A DNA stretch of 64,000 nucleotides, from assembly GCA_004026145.2 (NCBI GenBank), contig CP034976.1, forward strand, positions 9,314,969 through 9,378,968. The letters run 5' to 3'. Made by a program: the position numbers and the translations under genes. Every line of letters begins with the position of its first letter. The stretch's first letter is position 1. Positions 37,728 to 51,700 of this stretch are shown here, in pieces. The DNA comes from Takifugu bimaculatus (lineage: Eukaryota; Chordata; Actinopteri; Tetraodontiformes; Tetraodontidae). Below the pieces are notes generated by a model. That model was not told the origin of the DNA. It saw only the letters and a program-made list of their open reading frames with translations, and searched no databases.

Positions 37728-37790
37728 CTATCTCCCATCAAAGCAGTCCAAGTACTCCAGGACCAGGTCGTAGCAGAATCGATACTGGTC
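37728..37790 (-). CDS. ptpru: ptpru last coding exon (D2 C-terminus)
   Basis: Follows a TTTTCCTCAG acceptor. Encodes DQYRFCYDLVLEYLDCFDGR, then TAG at 37728-37730. This is the final helix of D2. The preceding intron is only 74 bp. Confidence 0.95.
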   Translation of the reverse strand, partial: DQYRFCYDLVLEYLDCFDGR

Positions 37791-40700
37791 CTGAGGAAAA
37801 GCAGGAGAATTTCATCATCTAAACTGTGGTGTTTTTTTAATATTCTGCGGAGAGAAACACTCACCAGAGACTCCACCATGTTGGGCTTACAGTTGCGTAG
37901 CGTTTTAACGGCGTAGAAGATGTCCACCATGTTCTGGTACTGAATCATCTCCAGCAGAATGTTGCAGGCGCAGAAGGACCCACTGCGACCGCCACCGTTA
38001 CTGTGGGGAGGTTAGGAGATGGATTAGCTTGAAGCACAATTTTTACCGCTTTTCTCTTTTGAAAAAAAAAGTTAGGCAAAAGTAGGCAAAACTTCTGTTT
38101 TTGAGAACACCCACAACGATCCAGACAAATTCAGCGGATAAAAGAAAGGAAGAAAAAAGTCTAATTTGCCAAAGAATAACAGTGATTCACCGACCCTGGA
38201 TGATGAATCCTGTTGCTGCTGTGTGTTTAACTGGCCATTATTACAGAAAACAGCACCTAAGGACGATGCTTCCTCTCAGTCTCACGCTTCCATTTCTGTC
38301 CTGTGGCATTTGGTGACCTACAGTTTCGGCTTTTATTCCAATTCAAAGCCATTTCCACACACCTCCCCTTGTTCCCCCCTTAAATGGATGCAGAATAAGG
38401 GCCCAGAACTGCTGTGTTAGGTTTGGCTGTGTCGGTTTAACATGATGTGATCTGATCCAATCCAATCGTTTTGCACCGTCAACGGGGAATAAACTGCACA
38501 TCAGCCACATGTGCGTCAGACATGGATCCAACCCCCGCTGCTCTAATGTGGTTAAAAGCCTTCTGGAAAACAATAAGCCCAAACTGGGCACGGTGTGTGT
38601 AATCTGATAAGCGCGTTTCAGTGTTTGTGCAGTCTCAGGGAAAAACAGGCATTTTATGATGTTCATCCGGAATGCAAACAGCATCGGAGCGCTCAAATAA
38701 CAACCCGAGAAAAGCTGTAACAAAGAGGAAATTGAGAAGTCCCCTCCCCCACGGTCGTGGCGTTTTCTTTGGAAAGATTGCTCCAGTCCTCCTAAATGAA
38801 AGGCAATATCAATAAACAAGAGGAGGACAAGCCACTTCCTCCCTCCCGAGACGAACGCGAGGAAGGTGTGCACAGCGGCCTCCGGAGCATTCATAAGGAA
38901 TATTAAGGCAATCAATTGTCATCAGCGGCCCGGCGCTCCGGGATTTACTGTAGTGAGAACCATCACATTCAGTATTAGGCCCTAATTGACTTCATCTCCA
39001 TAATCTCTTTCCTGGTTGTCGTGGGTAACGCCGTGTGACAGCGCTGAATGATGCACTCCTGGATGGGGACGGCGAGGATGTACGTGTGACGGGTCGGCAA
39101 TGAGCGGGATGGATGCCCTCTCACCGGTGGGTGGGTGCTGGGGGGGGGTCGGGATAACAGCGGGATGTAGAGCTCACGCCAGCAGGTTAGTCGTCCGATT
39201 GGCTGCATGAAGTGCGGCTTTAACACCTTTTCGGAGCGGCGGCGTCTTCCCTTCCCGTATCAGTTTAAAGCACTTGATTACTTACAGGCAGTGGACCACG
39301 GTGCGTCCTTCCCCGCACTCCCTCTGCCACTTGTGCACCTGAGCGAGCAGGTTCAGGAACGCCTTCTTGGAGTCGGGAACGTCGCGATAGGCCGACCAGC
39401 GGAGGAACTGGAACTGACACACCACCAGCTGGCCCTCCTGGAGCTAAATATGGCGAGAGAAAAACCAAAACACAAGAGGGAACAATCAGACCGAGCGACG
39501 TTTCCTTCCCTTTCCGAGTCCTCCCAAGTCCGCGCTGTAACTCCATTTTCCCGGCGGTGACGGCAGTTACGCCTGTGCTTCAGCGCTCTCGGCTGTGCTC
39601 GTTCCGCGAGATCTACGAGCGCGCAGGTGTAGGCGGGGGCCGCGGCGTGCGCGAGAGAGGTCCCTGCGTGTTCATAACCCCGCTCCGTAGAATGTAACCT
39701 GATTCTTAAGGACCAGTGGAGAGCTGTAAGTCATGCAAATTGGGCCGGCAAAGGCACCAACGATGCAAGGAGGAATTACCGCCGCTGAGGTGGGATTCTG
39801 TTTCACTACACCCGGACCTGCCTGTGCTGACGATGCGTTTCCTCTGTCTTTTACTCCCTGGGCACGTGTGGTGTTGTCACACGGAGGAAACATAAATAAT
39901 GGCGTTTCTCTCGCGCAGGTTTAGGTGGCTCTATGGTGGAGAGGGAGGCCGGCCAGGGGGAGGAGGTGGCGGCTGACGGGTGTCACCCGCAGGCGGGCCG
40001 AGGACGCCAATCAACGGTTCCGTTTCCCCGTGTCTAATGGCGTCCAGAAATCCGCCGCATGCATATTCTCTCCATAATTGGCTGACAGCGATTCAGAGAT
40101 GAACGCACGTGGGCGCTTATGCAAATGCGCCGGGCTTCGATGGTACCTGCGCGCGTGCACGATCGCCAGTCAAGTGTTCGAAGACAAAAGATGCGATTCA
40201 TAAATATGCACACACAACTGGGATTTAAGGAGAGAGGCTGAGCTCTCCTCCCCTGTGCTTCCTCTAGCGTGACAGACACTGACAGCACTTTTATTCCGCT
40301 TGTTTCATGAGGTCTCTCTCATTCTCCGCATGCCAGGAACCATTTTAATGTGCGACGTGGTTCATGGAAGAGGATCTGCTCCGCAGCCCGAAAAAGGGGG
40401 GGAGCGGAAAAGATGGCGTGTGTTCTCCCGATGACAGAGCGGGGGCCCTCCTTGGTATGCTGACGACGTCCGTCCAGGCAATGAGGACAAGAAATTGAAA
40501 ACGGGCGAGAGTGACCCTCGTGTCAACAGCCTCGTCTGGAAGTTTTCTTTTCGGCAAAAAAGACTCTCACATGAATTGAGGAAAAGGACTGGGTATCAAA
40601 ACAACATCAATATCCAAGCGTATCCATCTGGTAAGCACCTCTGACCCAAGAAACCGACGTTTGGTGCAACGCGGATCCTCGCAGTATCACTTATGAGATG

Positions 40701-43700
40701 TAAGTGAGCCAATGACTCACCCTTGTCACGTTCTTGACCCGGAAGAGGCGAGTGATGACGTCCTCGTCGGCCGACATGGACAGGAACTCCACTTCCATGG
40801 GTCCGTACTGTTGGAGACCGGGCTCGGGCCAGTACTGCACGCAGGGCTGCAGGAGGAGATGAGACAGGGACAGGGAGGTGGCGTGGGTTCAGCTGGTATC
40901 GGGAACTAAACGCTCTTACGCAATCTTCAGAAACTGGCCGTGCTACCAAAAAACGGGGATTTAAGTCCTAGATAAAGGACGGAATTAAGCAAGTGTGCAC
41001 GTAGGTGGGCAAGTACAGCATAAATGTAGCGGGGGCTGCATGGATAAATATACCAGGAGTCAATATGGTGCAACACTGGTGTCGCATTGTGGGGGAGGAA
41101 AACACTGAATGTAGTAGAGGGAAAACTCCAGTTCCACAAGTCAATTCAGTAGAGTTGATCTGAGCTGGTGAGTCAGACATCTCCAGTAATTCCAGTCTCT
41201 CCACTTCCCCCACAGCTTTACTCCAGCTTCTTAGTTTGAGAAGCTGGGCAGAGTTTGCCCACAGTGATCCGACTACCTTGTCCACAGTCATTGCTGTCCA
41301 TTTGTCTTTTGCCAGCAACCCCCATTTGTCCCCAGCTTCAGGGCATGAAATCGACATCAATTTGGCTGCTAAATCAGCACAGAGGCTGCGTCATCTACAT
41401 TAGCATCGCCTACCACAAATGGACTCCTCCATCCATCTGTCCATTTCCAATCTTAAAGCTTATTAACACTCTGGTTGAAGTAACCCCCTCCCACATTTCA
41501 GGTCAGCGCTTAAGAGCATTGAGAAATAGTTCTGAGGTTCCCCCCCAGGGTTGTTGACAGAGGAGGAAAAAGTTGCTGCCCGAGGTAATGGGGGTCTAAG
41601 TCAAGTAAATAGGGCCGAACATGTGAACTCTGTTGTCTGTGGACTCCAAAGAACAAACAGAACAACTCCATTACCCACAATTACATCGGAGTGGTTTCGG
41701 ATTTCAACACTTTTCATTCTGACAAATAAAGTAAATATTTGATCTAAGAAAGAAGAAGCTGACCACACAACATAAATATTAACCATGATTTATTTGGTGG
41801 GGCTGTTTTGAATACACCCCCCCCCCCTTCCCTGTGGGAAATTAACTAATTTGACTGATTAAAAGTGGAGCCTCTTCTAGACATGCATTATTTAGAGGAG
41901 AAACCTGCCGCCTAACGCCATGATATGACGTACCCCAGCGCTGCTTTAGGTCTGCTTTATTCATGCACATTAATTACAGTGCATTAAATCCAAAGTAAGG
42001 AGATTATGGATCGCCCCTGCACAAGTTTCAAATATATGGACAAAAGCGGCACTAAATCCTGACTGAGAGAGCAGCAGTTGTCTGCTAGTCTAGTGTCGCC
42101 TCCAGGTTGCAGGTAGTTGGTGTTATTAAGTCTATTCCGAGTCTGTCCGTTAGCGCAGACACCAGGATGGAAACAGAGGCGCCGTGTTGTTGTGCTGCCG
42201 CTCTCGTCTGTTTATCGGGCACCGAAGGTCGGCTCAGTAATTGGACATCCCAATTACTGGACGACAAAATAATGCAACTTAAAAGATGCTGATCCTTGGA
42301 AGTCTGGAGCTTTGTATTAGTCCATGCGAGGACATTAGGGGTTTTGTGTTTGTTTTTCCAAAAAAATGCTTTAATTTAATTCAGGCCTGATTGCGTGACG
42401 GTGTGCTCATTCGTTTCCGTGCGTCTTTAATGAGCTTTTGAGCTATTTCATTTGCTCAGAATCCGTGAGATTGCAGATTAGATTTCTTCCGTTCTGAACA
42501 GATTTGAGGGTTATTGAACTGCTTCCTGAATGACACCTGAATGTCTCGCTGAGCCTTCGAGTTCTTTTCTGCAGCTGAAGCTCAAAATAACTTAAAAAAC
42601 AAACCTTTATCTCTTGTGAAATCTCTTCCAAAAAAAAAAGAAAATTGCAGTAACCTCTCAAACTAACAAATGTACTTTCGCGGGAACCGTTTCAGCTGGA
42701 CAGGAGAGGCAGTTTACCAGGACGGGAGGTTGGACCTTACCCAGGCTGAGTTGGACTGGTTGAGCTGGTTGAGCATGACCACGGCTGTGCAGCCGTAGTC
42801 AAACACCAGCCTCCAGAAGTCGGCCGTGGTGCCCGGCAGAGGGTGAGGGGTCACGATGAAGGCCGCCTGGCGGTGGAAGCTGTCAGCCAGGGCGGCGTTG
42901 ATGTAGTTGTTGCTCTCCCCTTCGGTGGTCACCAGGAAGGCCAGGGCGCGGTCGGGCGGCAGCACGTCCATGCTGCGGTTCTTCTCGCGGTTCCTGGGCA
43001 ACAGGGCGATGCTGCACTCTTCCACATCCAGGTGGGGAGTCACCGAGTTGAGCGTCTGTAAAACGAGCACGTTTAGGCCGGGAGCGAGTGGGCGGGCAGC
43101 GTGATTGCAGAGTTTAAAAGTCAGAGCAGAGAGAATCGGTGGAGGAGTCAGGAGGAGGAGGAGCCGTGGAGGAGACAGAAGGTGGCAGGACTGACGATGG
43201 CAAGATTCTAATCGCCTTAATTAAAGGATTCTTTAATACTCCAAATATCAAGCTGACAAACTTGAGAGAATAGAGCATAAATTAATCCAGCGCCTGATTA
43301 AATGGAAAGTAATTAGGTTTAAAATTCAAAAGGAAATATTGAATACTCATTTTCTTTGATGAACTCGCTGTTCCTCGGCAGTGATTACATTAGACAACGT
43401 AAAATAAGTATTTCCATCATTAATAATAGATCAGTCCCATGCTGTTCTCGGTGATCCCGGCTGGCTGTTTGCCGGCTGACAAAAGTGAAAAGCAAACAGA
43501 AGATTTCAACAAGCGAGCCAGACGGATAAGTTACAGGATCAAAGCCGCGCGTGTAGGATTCTCTCATATGAAGGTTGTAATCACAGTGTCACACCACCTA
43601 CGGTACAGAAGCCTAATCACACACTGCGGCTTTATATTATTCATACGCAGATAAAACAGTATGAAATTAAAAGCGGGAGCAGAGGCCCTTTTCCAGAATT

Positions 43701-46700
43701 ACTTTGAAATGCTAAAGCTGGAGTCAGTGCAGCTGCAGCCACAGAGGGAGGTGACCAGGAGAAGCAAAGCGTACGGAAGCACAGCTGGCTCTCCTCGCTC
43801 CTCATCACCATCCAATAAAGCCTTCCCAGACGCCGGCGACGTGCACGTGGAATCAAAGAGCCCCGGCAGCGCGGGAACACTTGGATGTAGGGAGGACACA
43901 TGGAACACGCTCATTCTCTTATCAGTGGGGATCGGTTCCTCGGTGCTCTGCTGTGCACTGCAGGCTGCGCACGTCAATGTCCTGAACCAGTTGTGCAACT
44001 GTCCTGCTGCACGTGCACAACACAGCAGAGCCAGAGCCAAAGCCAATTCAGTCTTTCTTTTAAAGGCTGCAAACGCATCATTGTCTGTTTAATCTCATTA
44101 TTATTATGACCGTTAACAGTCCAAAAACAACAATTATTTACATAAGAGCTATATCTTAACAGGAAGAAACCTTGAGCAGGACCAGCTGGAGGGGTAGCTA
44201 CTGCGGCGTGTGGGCGTTGGACTTCCTCTCTACGTGTCCAAGGTCATAAAGCTGCATGTCTGAACCGAATAATACCGAGATTCACGGCCACGATAACGGC
44301 GTCCAGCAAAGATCTGACCTGAAACTCCTCCCGCAGCGGCGAGGAGTTGCTCTGCGAGTCCACTCGCAGCAGCTCCTTGTAGGCGACCGCAAACTCGCTC
44401 ATGGGGATGGCGGTCTCTCCGCACAGACAGGCCTCCAGGATGGCGTCGTGGATGAAAACGTACTGCTCCTGAAAGGACGCGCGTGTGAGAAGCGCCGTTA
44501 ATGAGGGCGAGCGTGAGGGGAAACAGATAAGGGCGCGTGTAGGTGCAAATAAAACTGTGTTTGCTCTGAATTAAACATGCGCTGGAATCTTTGTTGAGTG
44601 CTGCAGAATGCATGCATTAAGGTAAACAAACACACGGCGTGCACTTAATCAAACACCCTTGGAAACGACTACCGCTGTAATAAACAGGAGTATTTACATA
44701 ACAAGGGTTGGATATGCAAATCATCTGCACATATAAAACCAGCAGACTAATGCACGCTGTTAGTCATTTCTCTCAAACTGCCGCAATGACCTCGCCATAA
44801 GTCCCGGGGGGAGAGGGGGGGTGTATAATCACATCGCTGTTTGAATTTAAAAACAAAAGGGGGGCAAACAAACACTTAAAACCCTCCTGCTATAAAGCGA
44901 TAATGCGAGTGATGGCGGCCTGACCTCCGTCTGGATCATGTTGATGCGTCGGGAGCAGAGGGTTTTGACGCAGTTGTAGATGTCGACCACGCCTTCGCAC
45001 TCGGCCATGTCCAACATGACGTCCAGCACGATGTAGCAGCCGGTGCGTCCGGCCCCCACGCTGCAATGAGAGGGAACCGGGTTTTATTTTACACGTTTAC
45101 GGCGTTAAACGTTCGCAGTTGAGCCGTAAACACCTTAATGGCAGCGATGTATCTGTGTGGGCCCTGCTACGTAGAGGAGCTTTGTACAGCTACATTTAAG
45201 GGTATAATCTCCAATGCTTAAAGGGATCGTTTAAGGACAATAAACCTTTAATAACCAATCAAACGCTGCTCTCTGCGGCGGCGTGGCCTGAAGTGTGAGG
45301 AGAGCTGCTGCGAGAGGCTGTAACAGACATTTCATAGATGGTCCGCTCCGCTCCTGTAATTTACTGCTGGTACAGTAAGAGCTCGACGGCTGACGCACGG
45401 TTTATTTGAGGAAGCATCGGCCGTAACGGTGCAAGAGGCGAAGCAATAAACGTACAGGTGCGGACGGAAAAACACATTTTTGCCACCCAAACACGGGCAG
45501 ACCTCAAGAAAATCAATATCAGTTTATGTCCGCGGTCCACTTTCCCGAGATGTTCCTTCATCGTCTCCATTCTGAAGGTAATTACTTTACAACTTCACAG
45601 AATAACACCTAATAAAACGTATTACTGGGGGCTCCTGAGCATTCGAGCAGAGCCACCAGGTGGATCTGAGCAGCTCCTTTGGACACCGAAACATGTTGTA
45701 AGATCAGACTATTTGAGTTCAAATGTGACTCCTTCTCCAAGGGTTGGGGGGGGGGGAGGTTTTCACTATTCCCCCTCCCCGGGAAGCCTCCCTGCCCCTT
45801 CTACTCTGCTAATGCAGTATTTTGGTATTTGTTGGGTGTCGTGTTACCTGCAGTGCACCACCACAGGGCCGGCGTCGGGAGGCGTGGAAGCTTTCACCCT
45901 CCTGATGAAAGCCAGCAGCCCGGTGGCGTGATACGGCACCCCGTGGTCAGGCCAGGAAGTGAAGTGGAACTGACGCACCTCGTGCTTGGTCGAGTATCCC
46001 CTCTGTCAAGGTACACGTTATGTGTTAGCTGTAAACTGTTGCATTTAAATGCATCCTAAGCACTGGAGGCCACAGACGTGTTCTAGTCTGTGATGGATGT
46101 GACGGGTTTCTTGGTTCAGCGTGAGTGTGGGCCAGCTAATATTAGCATCTGGCGCTAGACAGACATGCAGAAAGGAACTGCTGTCGCTGATTTGGCTTGT
46201 GGAGGGTCGGGTTTCATCCAGCTCTGCTGGGACGCTGCGACAGCCACAGAGCAATTTCTCCTCCCCGACAAAGAAAAGTGACGCAAAGCAAAGATCCGGC
46301 GTCGAGGGAGCTCAAAAAAAAGAAGGGGAAACAAGCCGTCACCAGGTTCTGAATACGTGCGAGCGTGTGACAGCGGAGGGCCTCTGTTGATTATGCCGTG
46401 CTCCTGCAACCATCGTCACTCTGAAGTGAGAGCTCCCAGGAGACTGGCAGGATGGAGGCCGTCGGGGGGCACAACAACAGCCCTGCATCCGCGCTGAAGA
46501 GACGAGAGGGGAATTTGCGTATCTGCCGGCTCTAATTCTTCTCACGGCCTTGGCGCCCATCAGCGGTAAATCCTAGCAAGTATGTAATCCCCTCTATACG
46601 TGTTGTACTTCTAATTTCAAGTATATTACAGGGCGCATTAACAAATGTAAAACAGGACAGATAAAATGCTAATGAACGTACCCTCTCCAGGGCGAAGGTG

Positions 46701-48697
46701 CGCACTGTGTACTCAGCCAGCGTCTCCGTCTTCAGCAGCGTGATTTTGATGTCGCCGTACATCTCGCTGTCGTCGGGCCAGTATTTACAGCATTTCACCT
46801 GTTCAAGCACAAGAGCAACGCTGTTTAACTTCACGCTCTTGCAACAGAGGGAGCAGCAGGGATGAAACGCTCACCTTGCTGTGAAGATTAAATGTGCCTC
46901 TTTTTCAAAATGGAGCAGACCACTGCGAGGCTGCTGCAGCCTCACTTTTCAAGAGACAGAACCCTCAAAGCAGGCCAGATGAAACACAACCGTTGACCTT
47001 CAAGCATCCTGCCACTGTTTTCTGGGAGGAATAGCACGAGCTGAAGTCCAGACACCCAAATCTGTCTTTACTTTTTCTCCCTTTGGTTGAGTGGTGGCCA
47101 GTCTGCTCCCTTACTTGTTTTTGGCGATACTTTCTTAATTCATAGCAAACATCAAGTTAATATTGATGTGGTGAAATGGCTCGATGTGGAGGGGACAAAG
47201 AGCCATCGGTTTGTAGATATTTCATCTCAGGGTGCAGAGGAATTGAAAATATAACGATCCCCTAATGGCAGGAGGCGTAATGAATGGAAGGGCAGACACC
47301 TTTTCCAACAACACAACAAAGGTAATTTCTCTTTCATTATCGGAGGTGTTTTGTGGATTCGCTCCTACCGCCTGTTTTTTTTGAGGGTTCTAGAAAATGT
47401 GGGATGAAGAGCAGGGCTTGATGGGGTGTTACTGCTCGAAATAAAAGCGGGCTCATTTTAGCCACCCAGGAGGTAATGCATTTTTCTTACCTGGAACAAT
47501 CACAAAAGATAAAGCCCACGGCAGAAATTCATACACCGCAAGTATTTATGTGCGGCGCAAAATAGCAGCGCCGCGGCGGAGTGGCCATTAACCCTGTGTT
47601 GCAGCGCAGCGGAGCATCCGGCGCCATAGATCTGCGGCTATGATGACATCTTTATGTTGTTTCACGGCACCTTTTATGTGCTATTACCATTACAGACATG
47701 TACGGCCTTGCTAATGCCCACAGGGAGAGCAATCCCAAATCAAGTAAAGATGGAAAAATCAATATAATGTGATTGGTGTTCGGAAACTTTTACGGGTTAC
47801 ATAAAAAGACCGGAGGTCTCAAAGATGGAGCCTTGAAGTTCTTAAAGAAGAAGCAGAAGGCGTGGTTGTAGACTGGGTCCTACAGCAGGACAGCGGATCC
47901 TCCGCTAGCTTTGTCGTGTAATTATATAGAATAATTATATTATATAAAATAAAGACAAGAATCCCCACCTTAGCTTTAAACTCAATACATTTCAGGTGCT
48001 TAGGTGCATTATTTTATGGTTGACACCATTTAAAAGCAGCACTCAGAAGTTAGTTACTCAAATGAACTAGAGTTTGAGAACCATGGTGATGAGAACCTGT
48101 CTGAGTCTGAGGGAGTGATGAGGAGCGATGCACTTACCCTGCCAACCTCCACCAGTTTAGTAATCATGACAATGCTGAAACAATTTTCCTGCCACACCAT
48201 CCTCCAGAAGTCGTACAGTGTCTCTTCCATAGGTCCTGCAGGGGGGCAAGCAAAAAGTAAAAACATCAAAGAGACGTGCTGCTGTGCAATTGTGCATCAC
48301 AGTGACCTTCCCCGCGCGGCGGAGCGCTTATCTGCGAAGACTGCGCCGTTAATAAAGGTCGCGGGAATGCTGCGCAGCAGGGAGAACAACAGCCGAGGCG
48401 GAAGATGACCCGCTTTAAACTCGGATAGGTGAGGAGGAAAACAGACAGAAAACACTGCTGATGCTTCATCCTGGCAAGCTTCTCTCGGTGGGGGTGGGGG
48501 TGCTGGTGGAGAGGTGATGTCATGAAGGGACTGTTGGGGGGGGGGCTGAAGGTTCCAGCCGTGAACACGCCGCCATCGCAGCGGGTCCCCGAGATGGAGA
48601 AGCCCGATTAAGCAGGTCTGTCTCTTAAATCATCGGCGGCTTCCTCGCGATCCATCCTGCCGGGCTGCTTATGTGATCCAAACAGGTTGCGTGTACC

Positions 48698-48750
<53 letters not shown>

Positions 48751-51700
48751 CACACACGCACGCAGCCTTGCTGGGCTACTCACCCTGAGTTGCGATGAAG
48801 TGGTTGGATCGATGATAGCCCTGAAAGAGAGAAGAGGGATGACATGCTGAGTAAGCCATCTGCGCCTCGGGCACAGCTGTACGGGACCGTGTCACCTCTC
48901 TGTCCCCCCCCCCTTCATCTTGGCACTCTGCTCACACATTGACACACTCTCTACCGCTCTGAGTTGTACATCGGATCTCGCTTTCAGGCGCCGTCTGACC
49001 TCGGTATCAACAGCTTTGTGCCTTCACAGACGCCAAAGTTTGGAACAGTTAAGGCCAACGTGTGGAAGAACGCCGTCTCCACCGACAGACGAATGATACA
49101 TTTCTGGATAAAGTCCAGCAGTGAGACAGACGGGCTGACTTCCCGAGTCCCTGAGAGAGTGTGACAGTGTGCTGCCCAATAGACACCAACCAAGTCTCTT
49201 TAAAAATGCAGTACGTGCTGCATGGGGTTATTTATTCAGGAACCAAGACCACCATTGTTATTCTCTCAGAAATAACTGACGCTGAATCCTTCCACTCAAG
49301 GCACAAGAGTGGGAAAATATCTCGGAATAGGGAGATATCATCAGCGTCGTGGACGGCAAAGTCCGGCCCAGCGTCAGATCAAAGCAGGCGACAGCCTTTG
49401 ATACACGTGGCGGACATTTGCATGTGGGGAGAACATGAACCGTGAGATGGAAACTCAAAAGTTGGATGGGAGTAAACACAACAGAAGGCCTCCGGAGGGA
49501 CTTTCAAGCACTGAGGAGATGGACCAAATGTTCAAAGGAAGCGCTCCTGAAAATAAAGGCGGATTATCTAATCTGGTGGGGGGGGGGTCGCAGGTCACGT
49601 TGTCCCAATCTGATTTGGTTGTTTTCCCTTCTGTTTTTCAGGAAGGCGTCTTTCAAACATGTCGAGCCTGATACATGAGTCATGGATGGCGGTGCGTCAC
49701 CTGCCTGCTAACACAACTCTCCCGCAAAGTCTCAGCCTCATCGGCACTATGCCTCCAACTGGACGGTTACCATAGCAACTACACTTCCTGATTCCTCCCC
49801 GCTAGACTGTCAGGGACATCAGGCCATCTTATTGAATGTCCGCTTGAAATCTGTAGGTTTAGGAGGCATATTTTGCCTCTTTTGTGTGCGTGTGTGTGTG
49901 TGTGTTTGACCTGAAACACACCAACAGCAAAGTGGGGAGGGAAGTAAAAAAAAAAAACTGTGGAGGGGGAGCAGAAATAGAGCGATGGCAGGCATAACAA
50001 TGAGCAGCGAAGTACTTACTTCCCTGTTAATCCGAATCTACAGGGTCCGAGGTCGAGGAAGTGGGGGAGGGGGGGTAGAAAAAGAAGACACACAGGCCGG
50101 TTAATGAAAGAAGCAGTCGGTAAAGAGGAGTTACGGCAACAAGCAGGCGGGAGGAGGCGCGTGAGACCACGGAGCTCTCGGGGCTTTCACCATCTAGTGC
50201 CCGCTGAGGTCCAAAGATCAGATGGTGGCGTGTCGGTCGCAGCCTCTGTTGCATTATGGGTACGTACAGACCGGGTGACTGCCGGGGAGTTTCCAGTTTG
50301 AAGGCGCAGCCGAGCCGTCCCTCAGGACCGCAGCAGTTGGTAATGACTCACGGGGAGGGAAGAACTTTCCCATTTAACCTCGGCCGACGCGATTGCGCGG
50401 CGCCGCCAAACACGCTTCTGACGGATTGTTTGTGGTCACGCCGTTGACACCGAAGTCGACCGCTGAGAGGTGTTTTCTCTCGCTCGCCTGCACCTCTGTG
50501 ACCAAAGCACTAATGGACACCCTCGCAGTAACCGCCGAGAGCGCCGGCGCCGGAGCGAGCGCTCTGAAAGCGCCGCTCTCCACAAATAAAGGGCGGGAAA
50601 CAAAGCCATGTCGGGGGAACTTCACCAGAGAATTTGACCTGAATCTGCCAAAAAATCAGCTCAACTTCACACTTTTCTCTCACTGTTTTATTCGGATATA
50701 TTTTTCATGAAGGTTTAGAGAGACGGCAGATTTAAAACCTCTTATTGGCCGGCGACGTGCGCGTGCAGACCGCCGCGTTTAAAGCCGAAAAGCATGAAAA
50801 ATAAATCTAATCACATCAGCTATATACGCCAGACGTCCCCTGACGTGACTTTTGTTTCCATTGGAGCTCCTTTGTTATTAACTTCACTGCTGCTGCCGTC
50901 TCAACGTGGACGTCCACCGTCCTCCAGTCTGCTTCAGAGTCATGAACGCGAGCATGTACACGCGCACACGCTGAATCACATCCAGCCACATGTGCTTTAG
51001 GGGGGGTTGTGGATGGTTTATCTGCTCCACTGGGCTTTAAATGCATTTATTCCTCTCAGGTTGAGACTGACAGAACCACACAGGGGAAGCGCCATCAGGA
51101 CGGCTGCTTTTCTGCTTCTCTGATTGGACGAAAAGGCTCCAGGTGAAAGTGGGCCAGCAGACCGGTGAGCTCGGGAGGATGAGATGGACTTTAGCTCTGC
51201 GCGGGGTGAGAGGCAACGGAGGGAGGGAAGCCGTGGGAGCGGACTTACGTCGATGTAGTTGGCGTTGATGTAGTCCGAGTTGGGGTCTCCCAAGAGGGGG
51301 TGGAGCTTGACTCTGTGGCGGTCATCTGAGACATGGGAAGAAAACAGGGCTGATGGGAAACGACGGGGTTTAAACGAGCCACTGCGAGCACGTCCTGAGG
51401 ACTCACATCCCAGCAAGGTGTCGTGCCTCCCTTTGGTCTTGTCCTTCTTCTTCGTGCAGTCCCAGCCATCAAAGAAACTCTGCAGACGGGAGAAGACCAG
51501 ACGCCATTAATGAGGCAAAGCGATGCTCTGATCACAACTAATCACCGTTCTCTGCGTGACACCTAAAGCTGGATGTTGGGAGAATTAATCCAGATCACCA
51601 CATCTGAAGGACGCACGGACAGACGCAGCATCCTGACAGAAGGTGGAAGACATTTTTATGACGGCGTGAGAAGTGGAGCGTCAACGGACGCTCCCGTCAG

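Noticed and set aside
38343..38915. 190-codon minus-strand reading frame in the ptpru intron between the last D2 exons
   Set aside because: No domain, no fitting splice sites, and the flanking D2 exons join in frame without it.
45658..45672. CTCF-like CCACCAGGTGGATC in a ptpru intron
   Set aside because: Departs from the core at the GGC positions; weaker than the reported sites.
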